Source: Glycomyces sp. L485
GTDB taxonomy: Bacteria; Actinomycetota; Actinomycetes; Mycobacteriales; Micromonosporaceae
Reading direction: 5' to 3'
Assembly: GCF_022548875.1 (NCBI RefSeq)
Contig: NZ_JAKZEW010000011.1
Coordinates: forward strand, 1-64,000
DNA length: 64,000 bases
Shown here: in pieces, positions 27,306-35,681 of the stretch
Numbering within the stretch: the first letter of the stretch is position 1
Layout: every line of letters begins with the position of its first letter
The notes under the pieces: model-generated
Told to the model about the DNA's origin: nothing
Seen by the model: only the letters and a program-made list of their open reading frames with translations
Database searches by the model: none
Position numbers and translations under genes: made by a program

Positions 27306-28883
27306 TCAGTAGACGCTCGCGCCGATCCAATCGTCATAGCCGTAGCCGACCGGATCGTCGTAGGAGCGGTCGGCGAGCTCGAAGCCGCTGGCGGCGGTGC
27401 CGCACTCGGTCAGCACCAGCGGTGCCGCGGTCCCGGTCCCGTCGAAACCGATGCACAGGTCCGAGTGGCCTGCCGGATGGATGCCGGTGTCGGTCAGGAC
27501 GAACTCCTGGTTGAGGCCGCCGTGGCAGTCCCACAGCACGAGCGCGGTCCCGGCCTCCATCCTGCCGCCGTCGACATCGACGCAGCGGTCGTGACTGAGC
27601 TCCACGTGCAGTGACCGCCGACCCTCGTCATGCCAGAAGCCCTGGTTGCGGCCGCCGTGGCAGTCCCACGAGATCAGGTGGGTGCCGTTTCTTGAGTCGT
27701 AGCCCTCGGCGTCCGCGCACAGTCCGCTGCCGGTGTTCTTGAGATCCTTGAACTCGAACAGCCCTTCGTAGAGTGTGGCGCTGCCGGTACTGGCCGGGTC
27801 CACACAGGTCGAGGTGTCCCACTCGGGACGCTCGTGGAACCGGGTGATGCATTGGGCGAATGCTCCGTGACCGAGGTAGTTGGGATGCAGCGACTGCCGG
27901 AAGGCGTGTTCTGAAGGCAGCAGTCCCACTTCGGCGTAGACTCCGCGGGCCCAAGGGTCGTCGTCGCATACGCCGTGACCGTCGAACAGACGCTGGGCGT
28001 TGAGATAGCGGACGTCCTTGCCGAGCGCAGCCTGGCGGATGCCCTGCTCGAACAGGGGCACGGCCTTGTTGCGGGCGAAGGCGGCGTCGGCGAGATAGAG
28101 CAGGCAGCCGCCTTGGTACCACCCGGGGAAGTCCGGGTTGTCCTCGACGTCGGGGCCGCCGGGGCTGGAGTAGGACATGACGACCATGTCGTAGTCCGCC
28201 GGCAGGTAGCCGGCGTCGGTCATGGTCTGCCGGACCGCGTCGATCGCGGTCTCCACGCCTTGCCGGCTCACCTGGACGCGGGCCTCCCAGTCCTCGGTGT
28301 GGTCCGGCCAGCACGGCCCCAGGAACAGGATCCGGTCGGCGACGCACTCGGTGGCGGTCGGGCCGAACTCGATGCCGCCTTCGTCATTGGCGCCCACGAT
28401 GATCCATACCAACTTGACGTTGGTGTTGCGGGCCTTGACGGCGAGGTGGTCGCCCTGGTTGAGCTCGTCCCACTGCTGCTGACCGTTGCCTTCGATCAGG
28501 TGCTGGGAGGTGGCGCCGGAGCACGAGATGTTGTATTGGGCGTCGCTTTCGATACCGGTGCGGAACAGCGCCTGGTCGTAGGAGCGGTCGCACCAGTTGC
28601 CGTCCGTGTGGGTGTCGGGTTCGTAGTTGCCGACGCCTTCGCCCGAGATCTGACTGTCTCCCATGGAGATCAGAGAGGTCTTGCGATCCTCGAGGGGGAG
28701 GATGTCGGGGCTGCCGTACAGATCGGTGGCCTCGGCGGCGCGGATGGATTCGAGGTGGTCGGGCAGGGGAACGATGTCAGGGTGTTCCGCCGCTTGAGCC
28801 GGTGCCACCGCTATGGACAGAGTCATGGTGGTGAGAGCTGCGGTGGCCAGCGCCGCAGCCGAACGTATCCGGGGAGTGGACAT
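27306..28883 (-). CDS. Secreted SGNH hydrolase with C-terminal ricin-type lectin domain
   Basis: A 525-residue secreted enzyme. The signal peptide (MSTPRIRSAAALATAALTTM, cleaved near APAQA-AEHP) is followed by an SGNH/GDSL hydrolase domain. The nucleophile block is SLISMGDSQISGEG (Ser77), the oxyanion region is GANDEGG, and a late SLHPNYLGHGAF probably supplies the catalytic His. From about residue 375 there is an R-type lectin beta-trefoil with degenerate QxW repeats (ISWDCHGGRNQGFW; LWDCHGGLNQEF). It probably deacylates or binds an extracellular carbohydrate. TAGGAG lies 7 nt upstream of ATG 28883. Monocistronic. Confidence 0.85.
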   Translation of the reverse strand: MSTPRIRSAAALATAALTTMTLSIAVAPAQAAEHPDIVPLPDHLESIRAAEATDLYGSPDILPLEDRKTSLISMGDSQISGEGVGNYEPDTHTDGNWCDRSYDQALFRTGIESDAQYNISCSGATSQHLIEGNGQQQWDELNQGDHLAVKARNTNVKLVWIIVGANDEGGIEFGPTATECVADRILFLGPCWPDHTEDWEARVQVSRQGVETAIDAVRQTMTDAGYLPADYDMVVMSYSSPGGPDVEDNPDFPGWYQGGCLLYLADAAFARNKAVPLFEQGIRQAALGKDVRYLNAQRLFDGHGVCDDDPWARGVYAEVGLLPSEHAFRQSLHPNYLGHGAFAQCITRFHERPEWDTSTCVDPASTGSATLYEGLFEFKDLKNTGSGLCADAEGYDSRNGTHLISWDCHGGRNQGFWHDEGRRSLHVELSHDRCVDVDGGRMEAGTALVLWDCHGGLNQEFVLTDTGIHPAGHSDLCIGFDGTGTAAPLVLTECGTAASGFELADRSYDDPVGYGYDDWIGASVY

Positions 28884-29331
28884 GGCAGTCTCCTATTCGG
28901 AAACATCGCTGTCGACGAGTTGTAATAGGGACACTACCGTTACTCGGCGGTAATGTGAAGCCTTCGAGGCTGCCATTCTTGAAGGAATGGAAGGAGAACG
29001 CGGCACGTTGATGGCTGCCGATAAGTGGCTGAACATCATGGAGGAAAGGGTGATCCAGGGGCGCTGAAACAGACTGCTGTTGCAATTGACATTGATGATT
29101 TTAAATGGACTTCGAGTCCTGTCGATCATCATGGGATCACGAATCCGCCGCCGGCCATCCGAGCTTCTTGCGAGGGATGAACGGTCGGCCGATCGCCGGC
29201 TGGGGCGAAACGGCACCCAACTCGGGAGGCGTGTGTGAACATGACCAGATGAACTCGCCGGTCGTGGCCGTCATCGGTCGTTGCATCCGCCATGGTCTGC
29301 CGCTCCCGCTCGTGGCCGGCGGTTAGCGGCC
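28884..29331. other. 448-nt divergent intergenic region
   Basis: No supported gene. It lies between the secreted SGNH gene (-) and the membrane protein (+), so it should contain both promoters. It has an A+T-rich patch at about 29085-29105, and a small perfect hairpin CCATTC-TTGAAG-GAATGG near 28972-28989 that would lie in the SGNH leader. Confidence 0.4.
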
Positions 29332-30081
29332 ATGGCGGACTGGTTCGACGATCGGATCATCGACCCCGGACGCATGCCGCTGTTGTGCTTCTTCGCCGGC
29401 ATGGTGGTCGGGTTCCTGTTCATTCGCGTCTCGGTGCGGTTGATCCGGGCGAACGTGCGTTGGTGGCCCGGCAATGTCACGCCCGGAGGCAGACATGTGC
29501 ACCACATGGTGTTCGGTCTCGGCTTCATGGTGGTCGGTGGAGTGTCCGGACTGGCGGTTCCGGACGAGCTCGTCGGCTGGACGTCCGCTGCGGCGGCCCT
29601 GTTCGGCGTCGGCACCGCGCTGGTGATCGACGAGTTCGCGCTGATCCTTCACCTCGACGACGTCTACTGGTCCGAGGAGGGCCGGATCTCGGTGGACGCG
29701 ATGTTCGGGCTCATCGCGGTCACCGCGATGCTGCTGCTGGGAATGCATCCGTTCTTCGGGTTCGAACCCGATTCCGAGGCCTCGGGAGTCTGGCAGGTGT
29801 GGCCCCTCCTGATCGGGCTCGGTCTGGCGGTCGTCACCGTGCTCAAGGGCAAGGTCTGGACCGCGGTGTTCGGCATGTTCATTCTCCTGCCGCTGCTGTT
29901 CGGGGCGATCCGGCTGGCTCGTCCGCAGTCGCCTTGGTCGCGGTGGCGGTATCGCTCCGACAGGCCTCGCGGGGTGCGCAAGCTCAACCGGGCCCGTCGC
30001 CGTGAACACCGGCTGCGAAGACCGGTCAACCAGGCGAAGAACCGGCTTCAGGACCTGGTCGCCGGGAGCCTTCATCGTTGA
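29332..30081 (+). CDS. Multi-pass integral membrane protein, unknown
   Basis: A 249-residue protein with about five to six hydrophobic helices: LLCFFAGMVVGFLFI; MVFGLGFMVVGGVSGLAV; a Gly/Ala-rich helix; LIAVTAMLLLGM; WPLLIGLGLAVVTVL; AVFGMFILLPLLFGAI. A highly basic cytosolic tail follows. A GGRHVHHMVFG segment and the acidic DDVYWSEEGRISVD loop are conserved-looking. It resembles uncharacterised actinobacterial membrane proteins, and no transporter motif is recognised. ATG 29332 is chosen over an upstream TTG because the N-terminus MADWFDDRIIDPGRMP then leads directly into the first helix. Confidence 0.75.
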   Translation: MADWFDDRIIDPGRMPLLCFFAGMVVGFLFIRVSVRLIRANVRWWPGNVTPGGRHVHHMVFGLGFMVVGGVSGLAVPDELVGWTSAAAALFGVGTALVIDEFALILHLDDVYWSEEGRISVDAMFGLIAVTAMLLLGMHPFFGFEPDSEASGVWQVWPLLIGLGLAVVTVLKGKVWTAVFGMFILLPLLFGAIRLARPQSPWSRWRYRSDRPRGVRKLNRARRREHRLRRPVNQAKNRLQDLVAGSLHR

Positions 30082-30094
30082 CGGACTAGGACGG

Positions 30095-31069
30095 TCAGCG
30101 GCCTGCGGTTTCTACGGTGACGCGCTCGCCCACGGTATGCACCAGTACAACCTCCGGATGGAGGAAGACCAGTTTGTCGACCGCCTCCTGGAGCTCCTCG
30201 ACCGGTGGCAGATCGTCGGGGCTGCGCACCTCGATCACCACCTTGTGGGCCTGCCAGCTCACCTCGTCGACGTAGGCGTCCGACCAGTTCTCTGCGGCGG
30301 CCTCGATCTGGCTGCTCCACAACGCTGTCATGGAATTGAGTCCGATGGGGATCGCGACGGCCACGAACACGGCCGCGAGGACCGGGTAGGCGCGGCGCCT
30401 CCAGCTCGGCTCCGCGGCCACCTCAGCCTCTTGGAAGTAGCCGCCGATCTTGAAGACCAGGATCGATGCGACCACCAGGACCACGACGTTCGACAAGAAC
30501 AGCACGAATGCGCCGAGCGCCAGGAACGGATTGCCGTCTCCGAAGCACACCCCCATCACGCCCAGAGGCGGCACGAGCGAGATCGCGATGGCGACTCCGG
30601 GCAGCACGGTGCCTACGTCTCTGCGAGTGGCCGCGATGGCCCCGGCGAAGCCGGTGGCGATCGCCGCGATCAGATCCATGATCGTCGGGGAAGTGCGGCC
30701 CTCGATCTGCGAATTGGCGAGCGCGTCGGTCGGATCGGGCAGCATCGAGGAGATGCCGAACCCGATCGCGACCACCGCGACGACGCTGGCGGCCACGTAC
30801 AGCAGGGAACGACCGACCATCGCGGCGTCACCGACGACGATGCCCAGGCCGACGGCCAGGATCGGGGTGGACAGCGGTGCGATGATCATGGCGCCGATGA
30901 CCGCGGCGGTCGAGTCGGCCAGGACTCCGGCGACCGCGATGAAGCCGGACAGGGTGAGCATGGACCAATAGGCGGACCGTTTCGCACCGCTCTCGCCGTA
31001 GTCCAGTTCGAGGCTGTCGCGGAGGGTGTCAAGGCTCCGGCGCTGGGTGGCGGGGATCAGTACGCTCAA
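30095..31069 (-). CDS. DUF389-family membrane protein
   Basis: A 324-residue protein of the DUF389/TIGR00341 type. The conserved core reads YWSMLTLSGFIAVAGVLADS then TAAVIGAMIIAPLSTPILAV, followed by ATGFAGAIAATRRDVGTVLP and GVAIAISLVPPLGVMGV. Six or so membrane helices precede a cytosolic C-terminal domain (VIEVRSPDDLPPVEELQEAV). The family has no established biochemical role. It converges with the membrane protein at 29332-30081 with a 13-nt gap. Confidence 0.85.
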   Translation of the reverse strand: MSVLIPATQRRSLDTLRDSLELDYGESGAKRSAYWSMLTLSGFIAVAGVLADSTAAVIGAMIIAPLSTPILAVGLGIVVGDAAMVGRSLLYVAASVVAVVAIGFGISSMLPDPTDALANSQIEGRTSPTIMDLIAAIATGFAGAIAATRRDVGTVLPGVAIAISLVPPLGVMGVCFGDGNPFLALGAFVLFLSNVVVLVVASILVFKIGGYFQEAEVAAEPSWRRRAYPVLAAVFVAVAIPIGLNSMTALWSSQIEAAAENWSDAYVDEVSWQAHKVVIEVRSPDDLPPVEELQEAVDKLVFLHPEVVLVHTVGERVTVETAGR

Positions 31070-31200
31070 GAATGCTCCCGCTGGTTCGTTCAGGTAGGCC
31101 TGACCGCGACTATATGGTGTGAAGCGCCTGATCGAGATGAAAACGGGCGGTTCATCTGAGCCGGTCGAGCTCGGGTTTCGGAATCACCGCCGGATGAGGT

Positions 31201-32337
31201 CTATCCGCTTCGTGAGCCTTCCGTGTCCAGGCAGAGGACCGGGATCCGTTGGACCAGGTTGTTGGCGAAGCCGCCTCTGTTCCAAGGCTGGTTCAGCGGT
31301 TGCGTGTTGCCCTCGGCGTCGGTGGCCCGTGCGCTCAGGAGGTGTTCGCCGGGCTCGGCCGTCCACTCGAACCGCCACCGGCGCCAGGCCCAGGGGTGGG
31401 CGGTCGCCTCGTCCAGGTCCGCCTCGCTCCAGGTACGCCCATCATCGGTGGTGACCTCCACCGTCGCGATCGGCGCCCGGCCGGACCAGGCGCGGCCTTC
31501 GAGGGACACTGGGCCCGGTCGAGTCACACGTGACCGAGACATGAAGTCCGGAAACCCGGGAGGGACCATCAGCGCACGTGGTGCGATCCGAGTGACCGGC
31601 TCGCCGAGCTCGTGCGGTTCCTGCCTGAGCCGGTAGGCCGAGGTCTGCTGGAATCCGGTGAACGGAGCGTCGGAGACGGTGATGTCGCGCAGCCACTTGA
31701 CTTGCGCCATGCCGTACCAGCCGGGGACCACCAAGCGCAGCGGTTGTCCGTGCTGCGGCGGCAGCGGGGCGCCGTTCATGGCGTAGGCGACCAGCACTTC
31801 GGGTTCATCGACCGTCGCCACCTCCAGAGGGAGGGCTCGTTGGTAGTCCTGTTCGACGCCTCGCTCCACACCGTGGTCGGCACCGGTGAAGACGACATCG
31901 ACCGCACCGTCCCTCACTTGGGCGTCGGCGAGTAGGAGGCGCAGGGGCACACCCGTCCAGTCGGCGGTGCCGACCGCTTCCACCAGCCACGGTTGACTCA
32001 CCGGCCGGGGGACGAGCCGGGCCCGACCGTTGCCGGCGCACTCCATGGTGACGCGGGCTGTGACTGCCGGATAGGACCGCAGATCATCCATGCCCAGCCG
32101 CAGCGGATGGCGGACGAGACCGTCGATCGTCAACTCCCAAGCGGCGTCCTCAGGGAGGTAGGGGATGTCGTAGTGGGTGAGGACGTAGTGCAGGCCAGGC
32201 GGGGTCACGTCGTAGCGCAGCGCCTCCAGGGGCAGGCCGTGGTTGCGGGTCGCGAGCGCCAGCTCGTCGCGGCCGATACCCTCCTCGGCCTCGGCCAGCC
32301 GAGCAGGCGTGCTCACGTCATCGAGTCGACGACTCAT
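31201..32337 (-). CDS. Sulfite-oxidase-type molybdopterin oxidoreductase
   Basis: A 378-residue protein of the sulfite oxidase family. The molybdopterin domain carries VTMECAGNGRARL, whose Cys is the molybdenum ligand, plus TADWTGVPLRLLL and PLRLVVPGWYGMAQVKWL. A C-terminal Mo-co dimerisation domain follows (IATVEVTTDDGRTWSEADLD; WRRWRFEWTAEPGEHLLSAR). There is no signal peptide and no heme or cytochrome domain, so it is a cytosolic or independently exported minimal form. The start at 32337 (MSRRLDDVSTPARLAEAEEG) is preferred because the in-frame sequence before it is not protein-like. Physiological electron acceptor unknown. Confidence 0.88.
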   Translation of the reverse strand: MSRRLDDVSTPARLAEAEEGIGRDELALATRNHGLPLEALRYDVTPPGLHYVLTHYDIPYLPEDAAWELTIDGLVRHPLRLGMDDLRSYPAVTARVTMECAGNGRARLVPRPVSQPWLVEAVGTADWTGVPLRLLLADAQVRDGAVDVVFTGADHGVERGVEQDYQRALPLEVATVDEPEVLVAYAMNGAPLPPQHGQPLRLVVPGWYGMAQVKWLRDITVSDAPFTGFQQTSAYRLRQEPHELGEPVTRIAPRALMVPPGFPDFMSRSRVTRPGPVSLEGRAWSGRAPIATVEVTTDDGRTWSEADLDEATAHPWAWRRWRFEWTAEPGEHLLSARATDAEGNTQPLNQPWNRGGFANNLVQRIPVLCLDTEGSRSG

Positions 32338-32470
32338 GCCCGGATCGTATGTCGGGCCGCGCCTTGCGCGTAGGTGTTCGCCGCGAAGCGGACGTGCGAG
32401 GCGTGAGCGATCCGATGCGTCGGCGAGCAGTCCAGTGGCCCGCAAGGTTCCCGACGAGCTCTATCCGCAG

Positions 32471-32925
32471 TCACGCCAAGTGCCGCAGTAGTACGAGGGA
32501 TACTTTCATGTCGCGGGACCGGTGAGCGTGAGTGTACTTCTCGACCGCCTGCTGCTCGGCGCGTCGTACCGTGCCACTCCAGGTGGCGGCGATCGCCAAC
32601 AATGCGAGCCAGCCCGCCAGCGCCCAGGTGAGCCACACCGGACCGAATGCGGCGATGAGTGCGCCGCAGGCCATGGCACCGAGTGCGGAGGCGCCGGTGA
32701 CCAGGGTGGCGATGCCGGCGGTCACCCGGCCCCGCATGTGGTCGGGCGTCCGTGCGAGGCGGTAGTTGTCGAGCGCCACGTTGTAGACGGGGCTGACCAC
32801 CGATTCGGCGAAGGCGACGGCCAGCAGCAACCACCAGGTCGGGACGACCGCGTAGAACGGGAATGCCAGGGCTTGGAGAAGGCCTCGGGGAGATCGCAGG
32901 ACATTTACATACTTGATTATTTACT
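32471..32925 (-). pseudogene. MFS transporter, C-terminal remnant
   Basis: The minus-strand frame reads LLAVAFAESVVSPVYNVALD, NYRLARTPDHMRGRVTAG, then three more hydrophobic stretches ending in a cytosolic tail. This matches the last four or five helices of MFS exporters (P-D-x-x-R/Q-G-R-V block). The frame closes upstream with a TAA near 32925 and has no start codon, so roughly the first two thirds are missing. The breakpoint adjoins the control region of the CBM2 esterase. Confidence 0.65.
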
Positions 32926-33007
32926 GATACGATCCGTAAGGGTGGCTTTCCGTTTCACTCCGGATGGGGTGTCACCGAGATGGTCGGGTTCATACGGAAG
33001 TTCCTAT

Positions 33008-33021
33008 TGGGAGCGCTCCCT
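33008..33021 (+). promoter_or_regulatory. CebR/CelR-like cellulose-repressor operator
   Basis: TGGGAGCGCTCCCT matches the known actinobacterial CelR/CebR box TGGGAGCGCTCCCA in 13 of 14 positions. It lies 105 nt upstream of the CBM2-esterase start. In Thermobifida and Streptomyces this box is bound by a LacI-family repressor released by cellobiose or cello-oligosaccharides; the same control is inferred here. Confidence 0.75.
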
Positions 33022-33126
33022 AATGACTTTCGACTCGATCCCGGCTCCATCTCCAGCAGGACCCGCCACTGCGGTCCGCTCGAAGAGCCGCGGCGCCGAC
33101 TCCACCAGATCAGAGGATATTGAAAT

Positions 33127-34242
33127 ATGCAAAGAGCTCGAAATCATAGGAGGATGGCGGCCGCCGCGATCGCGGTCGTGGCCCTCAGTTCCGCCGCGCT
33201 GACGATCGCCTCGGCGAACCCGGCACTCGCCGAGGAAGGCTGCGATGTCGACTATCGTATCGTCAGCGACTGGGGAGGCGGCTTCCAGGCGAATGTCGCG
33301 ATCACTGCGGACGAGCCCATCGACGGCTGGGAGATGAGCTGGGAATTCCCCTCCGGCACGACCGTCAGCAGCGCCTGGAACGTCGATTGGAGCCAGAGCG
33401 GCACCACCTTCAGCGGTTCCGACGTCGGATGGAATGCCGCCATTGCCTCAGGGGAGACCAGTGAGGTCTTCGGATTCATAGGATCCGGCAGCGCCGACGC
33501 GCCGGGGACGATCTCCGTCAACGGCGACGTGTGCGACGGGCAGGCGGATCCGAGTGAGCCGCCGACCGATCCCACTGTGACCCCCACCGACGATCCCACG
33601 ACCGACCCGCCGACGGGACCGGTGTCGATCATGCCTCTCGGCGATTCGATCACCGGCAGTCCCGGCTGCTGGCGGGGCAACTTGTGGGACCTCCTCGTCG
33701 ACGCCGGTCATGAGATCTCCTACGTCGGATCGCTGTCCCAGGGCTGCCCGCCAAGCCAAGCCGACCCGCACCACGAGGGGCACGGCGGCGTCCAGGTCAC
33801 ACAGGCGGTGGCGAACGGCGACACGCGGATGTGGCTGGAGGCCAACACCCCCGACGTGCTGCTGATGCACTTCGGCACCAACGACGTGTGGTCGGCGATT
33901 CCCCCCGCGCAGATCCTCGACGCCTACACCTCGATCGTCGAGGACTTGCGCGAGCTCAACCCGGACGCGGTCGTCCTGGTAGCGCAGATTATCCCGCTGC
34001 ACCCGGACAATTGCGCGGAGTGCCCGCAGCGGGCCGTCGACCTGAACGCCACGATCCCCGGATGGGCCGCGGAACTGACGACCGAGCGGTCGCCGATCGT
34101 CGTGGTCGACCAGTACACCGGGTTCGACCCGGAGGTCGACACCTACGACGGGGTCCACCCCGACGAGGACGGCTACGTCAAGATCGCCGCGAACTGGTTC
34201 GCCGCGCTCGACGGTGTCCTTGCGTCGGCTTCCGATTCCTGA
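33127..34242 (+). CDS. Secreted CBM2-SGNH esterase (probable carbohydrate esterase)
   Basis: A 371-residue secreted enzyme. A signal peptide with basic n-region (MQRARNHRRMAAAAIAVVAL, cleavage near NPALA-EEGC) precedes a CBM2 cellulose/xylan-binding module (CDVDYRIVSDWGGGFQANV ... GWEMSWEFPSG) and a Pro/Thr linker. The SGNH esterase domain has a nucleophile block SIMPLGDSITGSPGCW (Ser174), FGTNDVW, and a DGVHPDEDGY block with Asp341/His344. The layout fits CE2/CE3-type acetyl-xylan esterases. ATG 33127 is preferred because AGAGGA is well spaced, while AGGAGG touches the ATG at 33154. The upstream operator suggests induction on cellulose. Confidence 0.88.
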   Translation: MQRARNHRRMAAAAIAVVALSSAALTIASANPALAEEGCDVDYRIVSDWGGGFQANVAITADEPIDGWEMSWEFPSGTTVSSAWNVDWSQSGTTFSGSDVGWNAAIASGETSEVFGFIGSGSADAPGTISVNGDVCDGQADPSEPPTDPTVTPTDDPTTDPPTGPVSIMPLGDSITGSPGCWRGNLWDLLVDAGHEISYVGSLSQGCPPSQADPHHEGHGGVQVTQAVANGDTRMWLEANTPDVLLMHFGTNDVWSAIPPAQILDAYTSIVEDLRELNPDAVVLVAQIIPLHPDNCAECPQRAVDLNATIPGWAAELTTERSPIVVVDQYTGFDPEVDTYDGVHPDEDGYVKIAANWFAALDGVLASASDS

Positions 34243-34264
34243 CGCCGTTCGTCCCACGTGCGAA

Positions 34265-34296
34265 GCGGCGCCGGACCCACAAGGGACCGGCGCCGC
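34265..34296 (+). terminator. Strong hairpin terminator after the CBM2 esterase
   Basis: GCGGCGCCGG pairs perfectly with CCGGCGCCGC, with an inner CCC/GGG extension and an ACAA loop. It begins 22 nt after the stop codon. No T-run follows, which is common in high-GC actinomycetes. The next ~190 nt up to the riboswitch hold no gene I can support. Confidence 0.65.
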
Positions 34297-34487
34297 CCTC
34301 CTCGACGGAGCAGCGCAACTCGAGGACCGAGTGATCGAGCGCCGCTGACGGCCGAAGTGACCTCCGGTTCAATCCCGGCGCGTTCGGCGAGGGGCTGCGA
34401 ACCATCGGGTCGCGCGGTCGTGAACTCGGTGAGGTGGCCGCGCAGGGTCTGGGCGGACACTGGGGTGGACAGCGGCTACGGCGTGTA

Positions 34488-34620
34488 GTACGTTCAGGTT
34501 CCATTCGACGGAGGCGGTCAGGAACGCAGTGTGATTCTGCGGCGGTCCCGCCACTGTATTCGGAGAGCTGCCCGCCCCGGGGTTGCCGCCGGAGCCCGAC
34601 GGACGCCTTCAGCGGCCGTC
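34488..34620 (+). ncRNA. Cobalamin (adenosylcobalamin) riboswitch
   Basis: The core is recognisable: a GTTCAGGTTCC start, GGTCAGGAACGCAGTGTGA, TTCTGCGGCGGTCCC, then the B12-box CCCGCCACTG at 34547-34556. A closing helix side GCCGGAGCCCGA follows. The order matches the class-I cobalamin aptamer pattern GGAA-CCGGTG-GAATCCGG-CCCGCCACTG. It ends about 150 nt before the cbtB start, which leaves room for an expression platform. High B12 should switch off the downstream cobalt-uptake and cobalamin operon. Exact 5' and 3' borders are approximate. Confidence 0.8.
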
Positions 34621-34767
34621 GAGCGCGGCGCGGAGCCCTGGCCGGACCGAGCGCGGCCACTGGGTCCTGTGACCCGGGAAGGCCGGGCGGACAGTGATGA
34701 TCCGAGAGCCAGAAGACTGAGGCCTTCCGTCACGACTGAGGGGACGAGGATCCCCGAGGAGGTCGAC

Positions 34768-34953
34768 ATGACTGCCATTACCGCCATACCCGTAACCACG
34801 CCGAAGTGGGGCCGCATCGCGCTGTCGCTCTTCGCTTTCACAGCGACGTTGTTCCTGGTCGCCTTCGAGCAGGGCACGATCACCGGCGGCCTGCCGGTCT
34901 TGCACGAGGCCTTCCACGACGCCCGCCATCTGCTCGGATTCCCCTGCCACTGA
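34768..34953 (+). CDS. cbtB: Cobalt transporter subunit CbtB
   Basis: A 61-residue protein with one membrane helix (IALSLFAFTATLFLVAF) and a C-terminal metal-binding motif rich in His (LHEAFHDARHLLGFPCH), the hallmark of CbtB. It pairs with CbtA in predicted B12-regulated cobalt uptake. GAGGAGG lies 5 nt upstream of the ATG. Its stop overlaps the cbtA start as TGATG. First gene after the cobalamin riboswitch. Confidence 0.85.
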   Translation: MTAITAIPVTTPKWGRIALSLFAFTATLFLVAFEQGTITGGLPVLHEAFHDARHLLGFPCH

Positions 34954-35681
34954 TGCTCACCGACAGTGTTCGCCGCGGACTCGCGGCGGGGCTGCTGGCC
35001 GGTCTCGTGGCCGGAGCGTTCGCGCTGCTCGTCGGCGAGGTCCCCCTCGGGGAGGCCATCGCGCTCGAGGAGCAAGCGGACGTCGCTGCCCACGAATCGG
35101 CCCAAGCGGCCCACGATCACGACGAAGGGTTCGCGGTCGACCGCACCCTGCAGCAGGGCCTCCTGCCGGTCGGTACCGCGCTGGTCGGTGCGGCGTACGG
35201 CGGACTGTTCGGGCTCGCCTTCGCGCTGCTCGCCAAGGGATCCCGCGATCGGTGGAAGTCCGGTCTGGCCTTCGGAGTCGCAGCCTGGGCCGCCGTCGCC
35301 CTGTTTCCGGCGCTGAAGTACCCGTCCAACCCGCCCGGCGTCGGCGACCCGGATACGGTCGGCTCGCGGACCACCTGGTTCCTCATATCGATCGTCGCCT
35401 CGGTCGCCCTGGCCGTGCTGCTGTGCATGGCGTCCAGACGACTGCGCGCCCGCGGCATGGACGACGTCACGCGCCAGCTCGCGATCGGCGCCGCTGCCGT
35501 GGTCCTGTACGGCGTGCTGTTCGTCGCAATGCCGTCCAGCGGCGTCGCGATCGAAGTGCCCGCCGCACTGTTGTGGGACTTCCGCCTGGCGTCCATGGGT
35601 ACGCAGGCGATTCTGTGGCTCGGCCTTGCCGTCGGCTTCGCCTGGCTGTGGCACCGTGCCGCGTTGAAGGCGGCGACGTGA
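34953..35681 (+). CDS. cbtA: Cobalt transporter subunit CbtA
   Basis: A 242-residue membrane protein with about five helices. An extracytoplasmic loop after helix 1 carries His/Asp/Glu residues (QADVAAHESAQAAHDHDEGF) that may bind cobalt. Conserved-looking pieces include GAAYGGLFGLAFALLA and ALKYPSNPPGVGDPDTVGSR (the P-N-P-P-x-V segment typical of CbtA). It overlaps cbtB by 1 nt (TGATG) and the phosphatase by 4 nt (GTGA), so it is part of the B12-controlled transcript. Confidence 0.85.
   Translation: MLTDSVRRGLAAGLLAGLVAGAFALLVGEVPLGEAIALEEQADVAAHESAQAAHDHDEGFAVDRTLQQGLLPVGTALVGAAYGGLFGLAFALLAKGSRDRWKSGLAFGVAAWAAVALFPALKYPSNPPGVGDPDTVGSRTTWFLISIVASVALAVLLCMASRRLRARGMDDVTRQLAIGAAAVVLYGVLFVAMPSSGVAIEVPAALLWDFRLASMGTQAILWLGLAVGFAWLWHRAALKAAT

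Noticed and set aside
34355-34390. GGTTCAATCC, a tRNA T-loop-like motif
   Set aside because: The T-stem has only four pairs, no matching acceptor or anticodon arm lies upstream, and no CCA-like end follows. Not a tRNA; at most a degenerate scrap.
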